In this document: one piece after another, positions 63,821-64,000 of the stretch
How the letters are laid out: each line of letters begins with the position of its first letter
How positions within the stretch are numbered: position 1 is the first letter of the stretch
DNA from: Flaccisagitta enflata
Lineage: Eukaryota; Chaetognatha; Sagittoidea; Aphragmophora
Direction: 5' to 3'
Length of the DNA stretch: 64,000 bases
NCBI GenBank assembly: GCA_965153355.1
Contig: OZ231127.1
Coordinates: forward strand, 72,354,001 to 72,418,000
Translations under genes and position numbers: made by a program
The notes under the pieces: model-generated
Seen by the model: the letters and a program-made list of their open reading frames with translations, nothing else
Database searches by the model: none
Told to the model about the DNA's origin: nothing

Positions 63821-64000
63821 CTGATATTCTTGCCGTTCCCAATGTGCGGTCTTTTATGTCAGGAACGGATAAAAGTGATCACAAAGAAATACTCCAAGCC
63901 ATTCTGAATTGACGTAGAAGGAGAAAATAGAGCCAAGGTTGAAGTGCTTTCGGTGGAGTTTATTCACCATAGTTGTTAGAAGACCAAATTGGTCCCGCTA

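Overview
This window looks like nuclear DNA of a eukaryote, most likely an invertebrate animal. It holds one long intact protein gene in 64 kb, very dense microsatellites, several families of small TA-flanked inverted-repeat elements, a relic of a non-LTR retrotransposon with a restriction-like endonuclease, and a splice-acceptor-like site just before the gene's start codon. I cannot name the species. Nothing bacterial (operons, Shine-Dalgarno sites, CRISPR) is present.

Layout. 1-13.9 kb: low-complexity DNA with two mariner-type MITE families, hairpin-capped short elements (families A and B), and a chain of fold-back modules (family C) enclosing 21-bp minisatellites. 13.9-15.8 kb: a 1.9-kb element with hAT-like ends. 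16.9-17.8 kb: the decayed 3' end of an RLE-class LINE. 18-28 kb: (TC)n tracts, more family A, B and C copies, and fold-back MITEs. 29,226-31,568: an intronless 780-codon gene for a protein with a predicted right-handed beta-helix, a Lys-Gly hexanucleotide run and a C-terminal MYND-type zinc finger. 31.7-37.1 kb: a fold-back MITE, long polypurine and CAA tracts, and a large palindromic family C copy. 37,144-45,279 is repeated in direct orientation from 55,739 to the end of the window. Between the two copies lie a GCAGGAACC motif field, a 48-bp in-frame minisatellite and a family A copy whose GGTC run has expanded.

The most interesting signal is structural, not coding. Families A and B share one design: a short word, its reverse complement, CTAYAA-like spacer, a GGTC/GTCC tetranucleotide run, a body, the reverse-complement word again, then about 25 bp ending GGCCTTG. 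The words differ between copies, but the 5' and 3' words change together so that pairing is kept. Family C has the same logic with longer inverted arms. The two duplicated segments act as an internal comparison: one has a family A insertion whose empty site is preserved in the other, one has a lone 18-bp family A palindrome, and one has a fold-back MITE abutting a 1.15-kb deletion.

Apart from the beta-helix/MYND gene I see no gene I would defend. Nearly all other long open frames come from repeats whose unit length is compatible with open reading.
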